A stretch of DNA of 64,000 bases from Isoetes taiwanensis (lineage: Eukaryota; Streptophyta; Lycopodiopsida; Isoetales; Isoetaceae), in assembly GCA_021234155.1 (NCBI GenBank), contig JAJEKV010000027.1:5766623-5830622 (forward strand). Reading direction: 5' to 3'. Each line of letters opens with the position of its first letter. Within the stretch, counting starts at the first letter, position 1. Made by a program: the position numbers and the translations under genes. The notes under the pieces are model-generated. The model saw only the letters and a list, made by a program, of their open reading frames with translations. It did not search any database and was not told the DNA's origin. Positions 27,345 to 38,126 of this stretch are shown in pieces.

Positions 27345-30300
27345 CCTTAACAACTCCAGAGGGCAAGGTCATCGAGATTACAGGTAAGGAAGTAACCCCA
27401 ATCATGCAATGCACGAGTAGTGAAAAGTTGCTTAAGTGCATAAGGAAGCAGCAAGTGGCCTATCTCCTTAAGCTTGAGCTCGAAGATCAAGAGCCGGAGG
27501 AAGGCAAAGAGGTCAAAGAGTTGAACAAGCTCCCCAAGCCTATAGCGAAGTTGATCAAGGAATTTCATGACTTGTTTCCTGATGAGATCAAGCAGCTTCC
27601 GCCCTATAGAGGAGTCGAGTGTGAAATAGCACTTGAGCCAGGGACGAAGCCAACAAGCAAGGCACCTTATAGAATGTCAACTGAAGAGTTGTCGGAGCTA
27701 AAGAAGCAGTTGCAGGAGCTGCTAGACCTAGGGTTCATAAGACCTAGTGTCTCTCCCTTCGGAGCGCCTATTCTTTTTGTGAAGAAGAAGGATGGGAGCC
27801 TTAGGATGTCATCGACTACCGCCAGTTGAACAAGCATAAGTATGCCTTGCCTAGGTCAGAATCAGTTGCAGGGAGCGAAGATCTTCTCCAAAATAGATCT
27901 CAGATCAGGGTATCATCAGATCAGGATCAAGGAGGAAGACATCCACAAGACGGCGTTCAGAACAAGATATGGGCACTACGAGTTCACAGTCTTGTCTAAT
28001 GCGCCAGCAACTTTTATGAGATTGATGAACGACGTCTTCCGTGAGTTCCTAGACTCCTTCATCATAGTCTTCTTCGACGATATCTTGGTGTACAACACTC
28101 TATGGAAGAACATGCCCAGCATTTGAGAAAGGTGCTTGAAAAGCTAAGAAGGCATCAACTCTTTGCGAAGTTATCTTCGCAACGGAAAGAGTGGAGTATT
28201 TAGGACATGTGATCACAGCAGAAGGCATTTCCATAGATCCTGCGAAGATTGAAGCCGTGATCGATTGGCCGGCACCGAAAAATACGCATGAAGTCAGAAG
28301 CTTCCTAGGCCTAGCAGGCTATTATAGAAGATTTGTCAAGAACTTTGCCAAGGTAGCAGCGCCACTGGCTGATCTCACAAAAGGCGGGAAGATAAAGGAT
28401 TGGGCAACTCATTGGCAAAGCAAGGCCCAGAAAGCGTTTGACACATTGAAGGAAGCATTGACGACAGCGCCAGTATTGGTCTTGCCAGATCCGACCAAAG
28501 ATAAGCTTGTAGCGACAGATGCTAGCAGGATAGCAACAGGTGCAGTCCTCATGCAGGAGGAAAGAGTAGTAGCCTATGATTCCAAGAAGTTGAACGACGC
28601 TGAACAGCGCTACCCAACGCATGATCAGGAGCTCCTGGCTATAGTAAGAGCTTTAAGAATTTGGAGGCATTATCTATTGGGAAGAAGATTCCAGCTAGAT
28701 ACGGATCATCAAAGCCTTCAATACATAGTTACACAACCACTCCTCAATTTGAGGCAAAGGAGATGGATGGAATTCCTAGAAGAATATGACTTCGAGATAA
28801 GTTATAAGCCAGGGAAGCTCAATGTGGTTGCGGACGCCCTTTCTAGGAAGCCTTTGGCAACAAGAATTCATTGTAATGCCATATCAACACTCGTAAGCGA
28901 GTTTGGCAAGAAGATTGAGGAAACAGTGCCAACGGACCTCGACTTCAAGGAAGTGTGGGCAAGTCTTTGCAAGAAGGCCAGAACCGACAAGGAAAGGGAG
29001 ATGTTCAGGCACTACAAGAAGGAGGGAAACTTGCTATACCATAAAAACAAATTGTGTGTACCAAAATCTTCACAAGTTAGGAAGTTAATCTTGAATGATA
29101 CACACAATAGTCCCGTAGCAGGGCATGCAGGGTTCATGAAGACGTACTTCAAAATTAGAAGCAGTTACTACTGGCCCGGCATGAAGAAGGAAATAGCAAG
29201 GTATATTCGTGAGTGTCAAACATGCCAGCAAACAAAGGCAGAGCAGCTCCGAATTCCAGGTGCTTTGGAACCATTGCCCGTGCCAAACGCTAAGTGGGAG
29301 GTAATAAGTATAGACTTTATTACAGGACTCCCAAGAACAGCAAGGGGCAAGGACGCCTTGATGGTGGTAGTAGATAAGTTGTCAAAGATGGCACACTTTG
29401 TGCCGTGCAGGACAACAGATACGGCTCTAGATACGGCCAATCTATTTGTTAAGGAAATTTTCAGACTCCATGGTATGCCAAGGGAGATAATTTCAGATAG
29501 GGACTCCAAGTTCATGAGTGCCTTTTGGCAGGACCTATTCACCACCATCCAGACGAAGCTCTCAATGAGCACGGCATATCATCCCCAAACAGATGGTCAG
29601 ACGGAGAGGACGAACAGGATCATCGAAGATATGTTAAGAAGTTATGTATGGAAGAAGCAATCTAAGTGGGAAGATTTCATCCACTTAGTAGATTTCGCAT
29701 ACAACAGCACCAAGCAGGAGTCGTCGCAGATGAGTCCTTTTATGGTCAATTACGGGTATCAGTGTCTTATCCCGGATACTTGGCACAATCCTGTGTCCAA
29801 GGTAGAGGTCTCCCAGCAGATGCTTTCAGAGATGCAAGATTTAGTGGAGGAGGTGAGAGGATATCTCCTAGCAGCAAGAAGTAGGCAAAAGAGCATCGCC
29901 GACAAGCATAGGACAGTAAGAGAATTTAAGTTGGGAGACAAAGTATGGTTGAAGATCAAGGTAAAGCAGGCCAAGCTCCGCATCGGCAATTGCAAGAAGC
30001 TTGCTCCAAGATGGGCTGGTCCCTTCGAGATAATCAAAAGAGTAGGTACCCAATCCTACAAATTGGAAATCCCAGCTCATTTAAAGATCCATAACGTTTT
30101 CCACGTAAGTCTCCTAAAGAGGCACACCCCTAATCCGGAGGAAGTATTGGAGACTAATGAGTTATTGGAAATGACGGACGAGCACCTTGAAATCGTCCCG
30201 GAAATCCTCCTTAACAGATCTTATAAGAAGACAAGGAGGTCAAAATTTCTCCAATACCTTGTAAAGTAGAAGCACTTACCAGTGGAAGACGCTACGTGGG

Positions 30301-30425
30301 TACTTGAAACAGATCTTCAGAAACAGTACCCCGAGTTCATGGAGCAATGCAAAGGTCAGCTCGTCACCGAAGTAATCGACATCGACACCCAAGAAATCGG
30401 CTCAGGCATGTCGATTTGTGTTTAG
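27320..30425 (+). pseudogene. pol: Element 1 pol: RT, RNase H, integrase, chromodomain (broken)
   Basis: RT begins around 27600 ([34 protein letters not shown]). It loses frame at 27810, where one base is missing before the IDYRQLNK segment. It continues 27860-28126 with [11 protein letters not shown], a shortened NAPATFM region and the FFDD catalytic box, then shifts again at about 28095. From 28191 one frame gives the RT thumb, RNase H ([13 protein letters not shown]), integrase zinc finger (CQTCQQ), and D,D,E residues ([22 protein letters not shown]). It ends in [18 protein letters not shown] and a chromodomain. A TAG at 30267 replaces the expected Trp codon in the chromodomain, which resumes (KHLPVEDATWVLE) to 30425. 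At least four lesions make this copy inactive. Confidence 0.94.
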
Positions 30426-30813
30426 ATTAATTGTGTTAAGATTAATCTATGCATGCAGCCTATGCTAGGTATGGGGTGCATGCGTTGTTACCGATGATGA
30501 GACCACTACGGTGATCTCTAGGACGTGGTGTAATGTCATTGTAGGCATGACCGCGGTTCCACTTGGATGAGTGGAAGGTAGATTAGAAGGTCTACTTCTG
30601 TCCCACGGAAGTAGACCGCTTCGAGAGATAAGAGGTCATGCAGGAATGCATCATAGGAAAAGCACCTCTAGTCAATGCCTACGGGGAGGGCCCTTCACGC
30701 CCCATATACCGGAAGGACCTATCTCCCACGTGGTGCAACTACAGGTGTAGGCATATAGGCATGATAGGGCGTTGTCTCCACGGCCATGATGGAAGGACTA
30801 TCTTAATAGTCGC

Positions 30814-31228
30814 ATGTCAGTAAAAACACGTAAGCTCATCTCCCAAGTGCGCCTACGCTCCCATTCTTTGGAAATCGAGTACAGACATGACTTGCCAAGG
30901 GAGTTGAGGTTTTGTCCTTGTTGCAGAGAAGCGGTGGTTGAGGATGAAGAACACGCATTCCTTGAATGCTCCAGGTTTGAAGAAATACGGGAGATCTATG
31001 GGATTTATGGGAATTTTTCTATGCTACTTACATTACCAGCAGCCCACTTAGGAGCTTACCTTCAAGCTTGGTGGAAACATCGTAAGATAATTTTAGAACT
31101 AAATGATGTTGCAGATAATCTTGAGGCAAATGGCCTCGTTTAGTGTTTCTTTCTACATGTATTTCTCTTGTCGCCTAATGGACCTGAGGGTCTGAAATGG
31201 CGTGACAATAAATCAAATCAAATCAAAT
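30814..31228 (+). mobile_element. 3' fragment of an L1-like LINE inside element 1
   Basis: A 109-codon frame (30814-31143) has the LINE reverse-transcriptase C-terminal zinc motif (CPCCREAVVEDEEHAFLEC). It is followed by a short untranslated stretch ending ggcgtgacaataa and a (aaatc)n tail at 31209-31228. It is 5'-truncated, as usual for LINEs, and sits in the element 1 3' untranslated region. A target duplication was not clear. Confidence 0.75.
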
Positions 31229-31614
31229 AATCTTCCTATGCCGGTAGATATGCCTTGCATCCATATAATTGTATTTAATGGGTGGTTCCCTTACAACCAA
31301 CTCTTATAATAATTAGGTGGATGGCACTACGAGGACTCGCAACACATAATTTTGCTATAATGTGTTGTGAGGAGGCAACAAGGAGTTCTAATTAGAAAGT
31401 TTTGAACTATAATTGACGATAATGTCGTAGAATTTTTGTGAATAATAGATGTTGAAGCAGAGGACATAAGAGCCTCTCACAATAATATGATCTTATTATA
31501 ATTGAAATATAACCTTGACGTAATAATATCGTATCTTTCTATATTATATGTGATTGCAGGAGATGCAGGTTCCCAAGGTGGGGAGACGCGTGATGCTGAG
31601 GACAGCATCAAGTC
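31229..31614 (+). other. Element 1 3' untranslated region
   Basis: AT-rich, no frame of note. It carries two words of ataatagtgtt/ataatgtgttg type. It leads into the polypurine tract. Confidence 0.5.
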
Positions 31615-31626
31615 AAGGGGGAAGAA
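31615..31626 (+). promoter_or_regulatory. Element 1 polypurine tract
   Basis: AAGGGGGAAGAA immediately before the 3' LTR, the expected plus-strand primer. Confidence 0.9.
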
Positions 31627-33203
31627 TGCGACGTTCCAGCATAATATACACCCCGAATACGTATATTATACTGCCACGCCACTCGTACATGTCACGGATG
31701 ACATGTACTTGCGAGAGGTATAGGGTTGCACCTAGGGTGCAAGGGTTGCACCTAGGGGGCAACATTGAATGTTGTGCATGTTAAATAAACATACACAATT
31801 AATAACCCCATGGACCCCATTGCCAAATGGCTAAATCCCATTTGGCCAAAGTCTAACCTAACCCTAAGGGTTTCTATAAAAGGGTTTTCCCCTTAAACCC
31901 TAAACCCTTTTCCATCTTTGACATTTAGGGTTTTCATAGAGCTCCTTTCCCATCCTCGCATTTAGGGTTCTCTTGGGCCATTTCGGCCAAGGCAAGACTC
32001 CAATCCGCATTGTTGAGCTCCAAGAAGCCGGATTTGCCCAGCAGATTACCGATTCGGACGCCTTCCGAGGATCAGCGGCGGGTCAAGGAGCAGGTATTTA
32101 GTTGTTCTGTTGTGCAAATCCGTCTTTGGGCATGGCAATAGGCCGATTTGATGTGTTAGATTCACTCTAAAAGCCTTATAGATTCCGAGGTCATAAGCCC
32201 TAACTAAGGAATCTAACTCTGTTGTGTAGATAGATTGATTTGATGATATTCTCTATTTCAGTTCCATGATGTTGGATGTATTTCATTCTGTGATTTCCAT
32301 GTCTTGGGAAGGGGGGTAGAGACTCAAAGCTGTGTAGCATATGATCCTAGTTAGCACCAGTAGTTCCCAATTACTTGCGGCCCGTGCACAGAAGCCCGCT
32401 TGGTTGTGGGTGGAGGGATCCGACCGGCTGGCAAGGAAGAACATGTCCCTACACAGACTGACCCCTCTGGTGTGTAAGGCCTACCGGGGGTCTCTGCGGG
32501 CTAGGCTTAATGGCTTGTCACTGCGTGTGGGCAAGGCATGAGCTCGACACTCGTGGGGTGATGCGTCACCTTCCAGTGAGTTGAAGTCGAGTAAGAGCAG
32601 TGGCTCTCTAGCCGCCTGTGAAGGGCATGGTTGCTTCTGGAGGGGAGGAGACTTCCCTCCTGCCTCATCGGGGCTGGGTAGATGCAACCCAGTAGTAGTA
32701 GCCCCTCTGGCTATTCACCCGGCAGGCTACGGTTAGGTCCCAAAGCTCTTCAACCTACTCTGCAAAGTGTGCACGGGAGGGGCGGATGGTGTGGACTACC
32801 CTAAGCTATGTTCTATGCCAGCCAAATCCATTGCCATGAATTCTGTCTGCAATGACCTCTGGAGGCCCAAGCCGTCAGTCATCCCCCTTGAGTCTGAGCC
32901 TTGGGTAGGATTCCCCCTTTTCGTTATTGTTTATGTTGATGTTGTTATCTCTTTTGATGTTGATGTTATGTTCACCCTACGAGGTGGTTGTACTTATGTA
33001 TACTGTTAGTTTTTGTTTATTCGCGCTTCCGCAGATAGGTCGACCCGATGGAAGACGGGTGAATGACACATCCACTCTTCCCTTGCTGGCTCATTCCACT
33101 GGGAGTGGAGTCAGGTAGATGGCCCCTGTCAGGCAGCTGCCAGGGGGAAGGCTCCTCCTTCAGATACGATGTGTGCATTGTATAGGGAGTAGGGGACGTC
33201 ACA
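31627..33203 (+). repeat. Element 1, 3' LTR (1,577 bp)
   Basis: Starts TGCGACGT (one change from the left copy) and ends ACGTCACA followed by the TSD ATATG. Compared with the 5' LTR it has a 17-bp duplication of a gggttgcacctagg word and lacks about 30 bp near 32055. Confidence 0.97.
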
Positions 33204-33984
33204 ATATGCCTTACTAGAGCTATACTAAGACATACAACTTGGCTAAGCACCTGGCAAGTCGGCGTCGACCAGCTCGGAGATGACTCGACCGTCGAACTCC
33301 TTCATAAAGTCTGGGTATTGCTTCTCTAGATCTTGCTTCAATACCCAAGTTGCGTCTTCCACGGACAAGTGCTTCCACTTGACCAAATATTGGAGGAATT
33401 GGGACCATCTCGTCTTCTTGAATGCCTTGTCAAGGATTAACTCGGGCACTATTTCAACTTGCTCCTCCGTCATCTCCAACAGAGTTGGAGTATCCAAAAC
33501 CTCCTCCGGGTTTGGGGTGTGCCTCTTCAACAGGCTCACATGGAAGACCTTATGGATTTTAAGATGTACGTAACTCGGCCAGGTGGATGTAAGCGGCCTA
33601 TTTGGATTGCTTGTTCCAACATAATTTCTCAACGTGTCTCCAAAATTTTGTTGGTGCACTCCATTTGCCCATTGACTGCGAATGAAAAGCAAAATTCATC
33701 CACAAGTTGGTGTAGATCGTGTTGAAAAGGTCTTGCTAAAAGGCACTGAAGAACGTCGAATCTCTATTGGTGCTGATCGCCCTGTGCATTCCATGCACCC
33801 TAAAAAAAACTCTTATGTAGACAATGCGGCCCTTGGAAAGCCCACTATAAAACCATATTGATGACTTTCCACTTGGCGTCTGTCACCACCCAAGGTTCCA
33901 AACTCCTAGAATTCTAAGTTGTTCTGCCTTTGTCTGGTGACACAACTGACATTCTTGGATATACCTGACTATATGTGGCCATGC

Positions 33985-34134
33985 AATGTAAAGTTGGTGG
34001 GGGAAGGACCCACTTCAGCAATGTAAAGTGGTGGGGGTAGGACCCATCTGGGTGTGTTGTAAAGTGTCACATGTCCGATAGGACGCTGCCTTGTGGCGTG
34101 ACGTTAAAATCTCTTCTTCTTCTTCTTCTTCTTC
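33985..34134 (+). mobile_element. SINE-like element, family A, copy 1
   Basis: About 150 bp: aatgtaaagttggtggggg, ggacccacttcagc, ggacccatctgggtgtgttg, then ggcgtgacgttaaaat and a (CTT)n tail. The same sequence occurs in reverse at 54236-54384 with an (AAT)n tail. Here it splits the integrase of element 5 between the WPGM and WPHIVRYI segments, with a possible 4-bp duplication GCAT. Confidence 0.8.
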
Positions 34135-34184
34135 ATGCCTGGCCAAAAGTAGCTACTTCTAATTTTGAAGTAAGCCTTTATAGA

Positions 34185-35625
34185 TTCTGCATGGCGGGAG
34201 CATAAACAACGTCAGAACTAGCAACAACAATACATCGAACTACCTCGAAGGGTAGCACATCCATCCATCCATAGATACAATAAAGATAAACATATGCCAT
34301 AAAACATGAGAGCTCCTACCCAAGGCTCAAACTCATGGGGAGGTGGACTGACGGCTAGGCCTCAAGATAGAGCAGACCAAGTCATAACAATGGCGGGGCT
34401 GGCTATAGACAATGGCTAGGGTTGACCACTCCATCCGCCCCTCCTGTGCATACTTTGCAGATGGGCTAGATCGGGCTCTGGTACGACTCTAGCCTTCTGG
34501 ATAAACAATCTCATGGTATCACCCATTGAGACTGCTCCAAGTTGCATCTCCCAGGCAGGAAGGGTTCCATCTCCCCTTCCCAGGGTCTAGAGGTTCCACG
34601 GGCGGCTAGAGAATCATGGCGACACACAATTCTTCCCCGACTTAACCCCCCAAAACAAGAGTCAGGCCGACACCTGCATCTCTTGAGAGGCAGGGCGACA
34701 CCATTGCTCCAGGAGGTGTTGGACCCATGCCTGGCGCACTCGAAGTGACCGGCCATAAGCCTAGCCCGCTATGGGGTCCCAGTAGCCGTGCTCAGCAGGG
34801 ACCCTCCCTTCATCTCGTCTCTAGCCCCATTATATAGTGCTGAGTCATATCATAGCCCCCATAGCCCGGTGGGTTCCTGTGCACAGGCCGCATAATAATA
34901 GGAACTAAAGTGTCTAAACTAGGAGCATCACTAAGTAATGGCTACTAGGTCTCTATCGCCCTTCCCAATACAAGAGGAGCAAACATGATCAACCAACATC
35001 ACATATACATATACATGATAATAATGAGAATAACATCTAAACCTAATCATATACATCTAACTTACAGTTAGGGTACATTGATTAGGGTTCAAGATCTAAA
35101 TTGAGGGCTCTAGGAAGGCTTTACTAGAGACATGAAATGCTAACTCATCTGGAGTCCTAACTTCCAGATGATCTACAAAGAACTCTAATCTAAATACCTG
35201 CTCCTGAGGAACTCCCTCCTACTCCCGGCGTCTCCATGGTCTTTGAGGTGGTTGAAGTAGCTCCCACTCCTATTAACATGCACGCACTCCGGGGGCTGCT
35301 GTGCTAGGCTATGCCACAGCAAACGGCTCTCGAAACAGAGTTTCGAGCGCGAGGAAGGTTCCCCGGCTGTTGGAGCCAAAAAAGAGGCCTAGGGTTAGGG
35401 TTTAGGCCTTTCTAGGTTAGGGTTTACATGTTATACCACGTGGCTCCAATAGGGTAGGGCCATGTGGCGGTGCCCAATAGGATAAGCCACGTGGAAAATG
35501 GCCTTATCCTAATGGTGTCTAAGTTATATGAATAACTTAGACATGCACCGTATGCCACTAACCTATGGTATACAAGGCTATGGAGATAGACTTGTATATA
35601 GCATATATTTCCCTGGAACGTCACA
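34185..35625 (-). repeat. Diverged LTR of element 5
   Basis: Minus-strand reading starts TGTGACGTTCC and shares landmarks with the element 1 LTR: telo-box words near 35400, ctctagccgcc, cctgcctgggagatgcaac, and ccttcgaggtagtt close to its truncated inner end. Only the outer border is exact. Confidence 0.7.
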
Positions 35626-35966
35626 GAAGTGCTATAAATTGTAACTCAATTTTCATGTTTGTGGATCTTTCAAACATTTCAAGAACCACTGCTTCACAGG
35701 AGCATAAACGATGGCTCTTTTAAAATGTTCTTTCTCTTTTCCATAGTCTCTACATTTACTTTTAGAGAGATATTTTTAGAAAGACATTGAAGGGTATAAT
35801 GATTTTTGAAAAGATGATATAAAAGAAAAGAACCTTGTCTTTTGACGTAATGATTCAACGAATAAAATATAGTATTGGATCTCAACTTCCTTCAAAGAAT
35901 TCTGAAAGATATATTATAAAACATACATATAGATCTAGTTAGATACAAATGTAGATCTAGAAAATG
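35626..35966. other. Spacer, nothing recognised
   Basis: AT-rich, no frame above 63 codons, no repeat structure noticed. Confidence 0.4.
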
Positions 35967-35970
35967 CATG

Positions 35971-36498
35971 TTTTTTTTTTTTTTGAAAGATCAAGTTAAT
36001 TAATATTAATATAGAGCAAGTACAAGACGAGTGATACTAGGGTACTCCTGCCCACACTGGAGCGAGAACCCACAGGGCATGTGTACCTACCTACGACTCA
36101 TGACACAAACCTGCTGATACTGTCTACAATGAGGAGGGTCCTTTCCCAAACTGCTGCCTTGAACTGCTCTTTCCGAGGGGACGCCAGATAGGGATATAAT
36201 TTGTACCTCAACTATGGGATCAAAACCCCAGGCTGCACCTCCTCATTCCTGAACACCGTCAAGCGTCGTCGCTTCCAAATGAGCCACATCAACCAGGCTT
36301 TACACAAATGGAAGGCCAGACTCTGAAGCTGGGACCACCCACTAGGATACACCCCCAGAAGAACCTCTTGACTCCGGAGCAAGATGTGAAAGAGGCACTG
36401 GACCCACTGTCATGCCGGCTGGATCTCTGAGCAAAGAAATATACAGTGCTCCAGGGTCTCAACACAGGCACCACACATTGGACACTAGTCGCTGATCA
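35971..36498 (-). mobile_element. 3' end of an L1-like LINE on the minus strand
   Basis: A poly(T) run at 35971-35984 marks the poly(A) tail of a minus-strand insertion. Reading leftwards from 36498, broken frames contain the zinc motif CGACVETLEHCIFLC typical of the RT C-terminus, then WKRRR and PVWAG words. Several stops are present. It is 5'-truncated and abuts the plus-strand LINE at about 36500. Confidence 0.7.
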
Positions 36499-36499
36499 G

Positions 36500-38126
36500 C
36501 GGGTTTATCAGCTTTATCACCTAGCTTCCTGCTCTGTTCAGGGCGTCAACCCAATCTACTGGCACGAGGATATTTTTAGGAAGCTGTTCTCTTCTGTTGG
36601 AGAATATATAGGATGGGAAGCAGTTCCCAAGAGGGCACCAAAAATATGGATCCAGTTAGATATTCTGAAATCCATCCCAAATTCTATCGAATATAAAGAT
36701 TTTTTTGGGGAGGTGAAACAATTGAAACTTAGCTGGCAGGGTCTCCCAATACCATGTAACATCTGTGGATTAAGACTCCATGGTGGAGGGGTGTGCAAGG
36801 GATACAAACAAAGAGATCCTGGTACAATGAAATATGATCCCATTACAAACCAAGGAGAACATCTAGAGAAACAAAAAGACAAATTTCCAGGTAAAGTAGC
36901 TGGTAAGATGCATAATAAACGGAACTAGACGTCAGCAACCAGAAAGGGAAGGAAAAACAAAAAGGGAGTGCATACAAGAAAGCAAGAAAAGAAAAAGCAA
37001 GGAGAATTGGAATAGAACAGCAGCAAGTTATTGCCCAGGGAAGGAAATCCAAGAAAGAATGGAGGAGGAGAGAGGATCATATGAAACTAGCCAGCCAAAT
37101 TAAAGTTCTCAACAATCCAGTAGGCTAAGGATTGGAAAAACCCAAAGACCTTCTAAGCCCTACTGATCAGGATTCCAAAAAACTTAAAGGCAAGGAATTG
37201 GTACTGACAGAACAACATTGTATGGTGGTGATCCCTGCACATCAACTTTATAAAAATACCCCGATCATCAAAGAATCAGACTTGCCTCCAATTAATGAAT
37301 ATCCAAAATCTTCTAACTCGGATATCTCTATGGGGGGTACACACTTAATCAAGGGAGAGGGATCTCACAGCCATATTAATGTAACACCAAAGACCAGAGA
37401 AAATGAATAAAGAAGTCTTGATGAATTCAAACTTTTCTACTCCACCCTCAATCCAGTTAGCAGAACTGAGTCAATGAAATCCTTTATTCAGAAAATGAAG
37501 GAAGTTAAGGATTGGATAAAAAAATGGGAAAAAGATTGGGCAAAGATGAGAAAGAAAGAAAAACAAGAGTTGTATGAAAAAATGAAGGATATAAGGAGCA
37601 GATTATTTTTAGATGAAGGCAGCGACAGTTTATAGCAGCAGGAGGAAAAATTGGAGAGGAAAGTGAAATTCGTTGAGGAAATTGAGGCCAAAGCTTTAGC
37701 AATCAAAAGCAGATGCAAGTAGTAAATATAATGGATAAAGGAAATTCAAGCTTCTTCTTTAGAGCAGCTAAAAGTAGAATGGTTAATAATGGTACTGTTC
37801 AAGTTAAAACAGCAGCAGGAGTACTACTTGAAAAACAACAAGAAATTGAGGAGTTTTTCATATGGAATATAATAAAATATTTCAGAATTCTCAGACACAG
37901 GAACACACTTTGGAGCAATACTTCGAAATGATCCCAAAGGAGCCTCAAGCTCAAGAAGATACTGATTTACTGAAGATTCCAGATGAAAAAGAAATATGGG
38001 AGACAATTAAATCTATGGCTAAAGGTAAAAGTCCAGGGCCTGATGGCCTCCAACCTGAATTTTATGAAGAATTTTGGGATATTATTAAAGATGATATGAT
38101 CATATTTATCCAAGGGGCATGGAAGG
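36500..38126 (+). mobile_element. L1-like LINE, left part (ORF1 remnant and start of RT)
   Basis: A frame to 36928 gives the plant L1 ORF1 pattern: FRKLFSSVGEYIG, APKIWIQLDI, then the knuckle-like CNICGLRLHGGGVC. Between 36930 and 37860 only broken Lys/Glu-rich frames remain, and no complete endonuclease is visible. From 37862 the RT N-terminal signature KGKSPGPDGLQPEFYEEFW appears, running to FIQGAWK at 38126, where element 2 is inserted. The right part resumes at 48051. Confidence 0.85.

Larger units (their letters stand above)
19568..33208 (+). mobile_element. Element 1: 13.6-kb Ty3/gypsy chromovirus carrying a histone H3-like gene
   Basis: Both LTRs (19573-21167 and 31627-33203) begin TGTGACGT (one change in the right copy) and end ACGTCACA. 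The 5-bp duplication ATATG is exact at 19568-19572 and 33204-33208. Order inside: PBS, hairpin array A, promoter 1, H3-like gene, hairpin array B, promoter 2, unknown gene, gag with zinc knuckle and protease, RT, RNase H, integrase, chromodomain, a LINE fragment, polypurine tract. The integrase C-terminus with its chromodomain-type end assigns it to the chromovirus branch. The LTRs differ by scattered substitutions, a roughly 30-bp deletion and a short duplication, so the insertion is not recent. Pol is broken, so the copy is non-autonomous. Confidence 0.96.
33209..35625 (-). mobile_element. Element 5: rearranged remnant of a related chromovirus
   Basis: On the minus strand, 33243-33692 encodes an integrase C-terminus and intact chromodomain ([38 protein letters not shown]) very close to element 1. 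From 33700 to 34185 the integrase zinc-finger region ([31 protein letters not shown]) is decayed and split by a SINE. It then joins directly to a diverged LTR of the same family, which runs to 35625, where its outer end is TGTGACGTTCC, as in element 1. Gag, RT and RNase H are missing, so an internal deletion fused LTR to integrase. Element 1 inserted into the left edge of this remnant. Confidence 0.85.
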
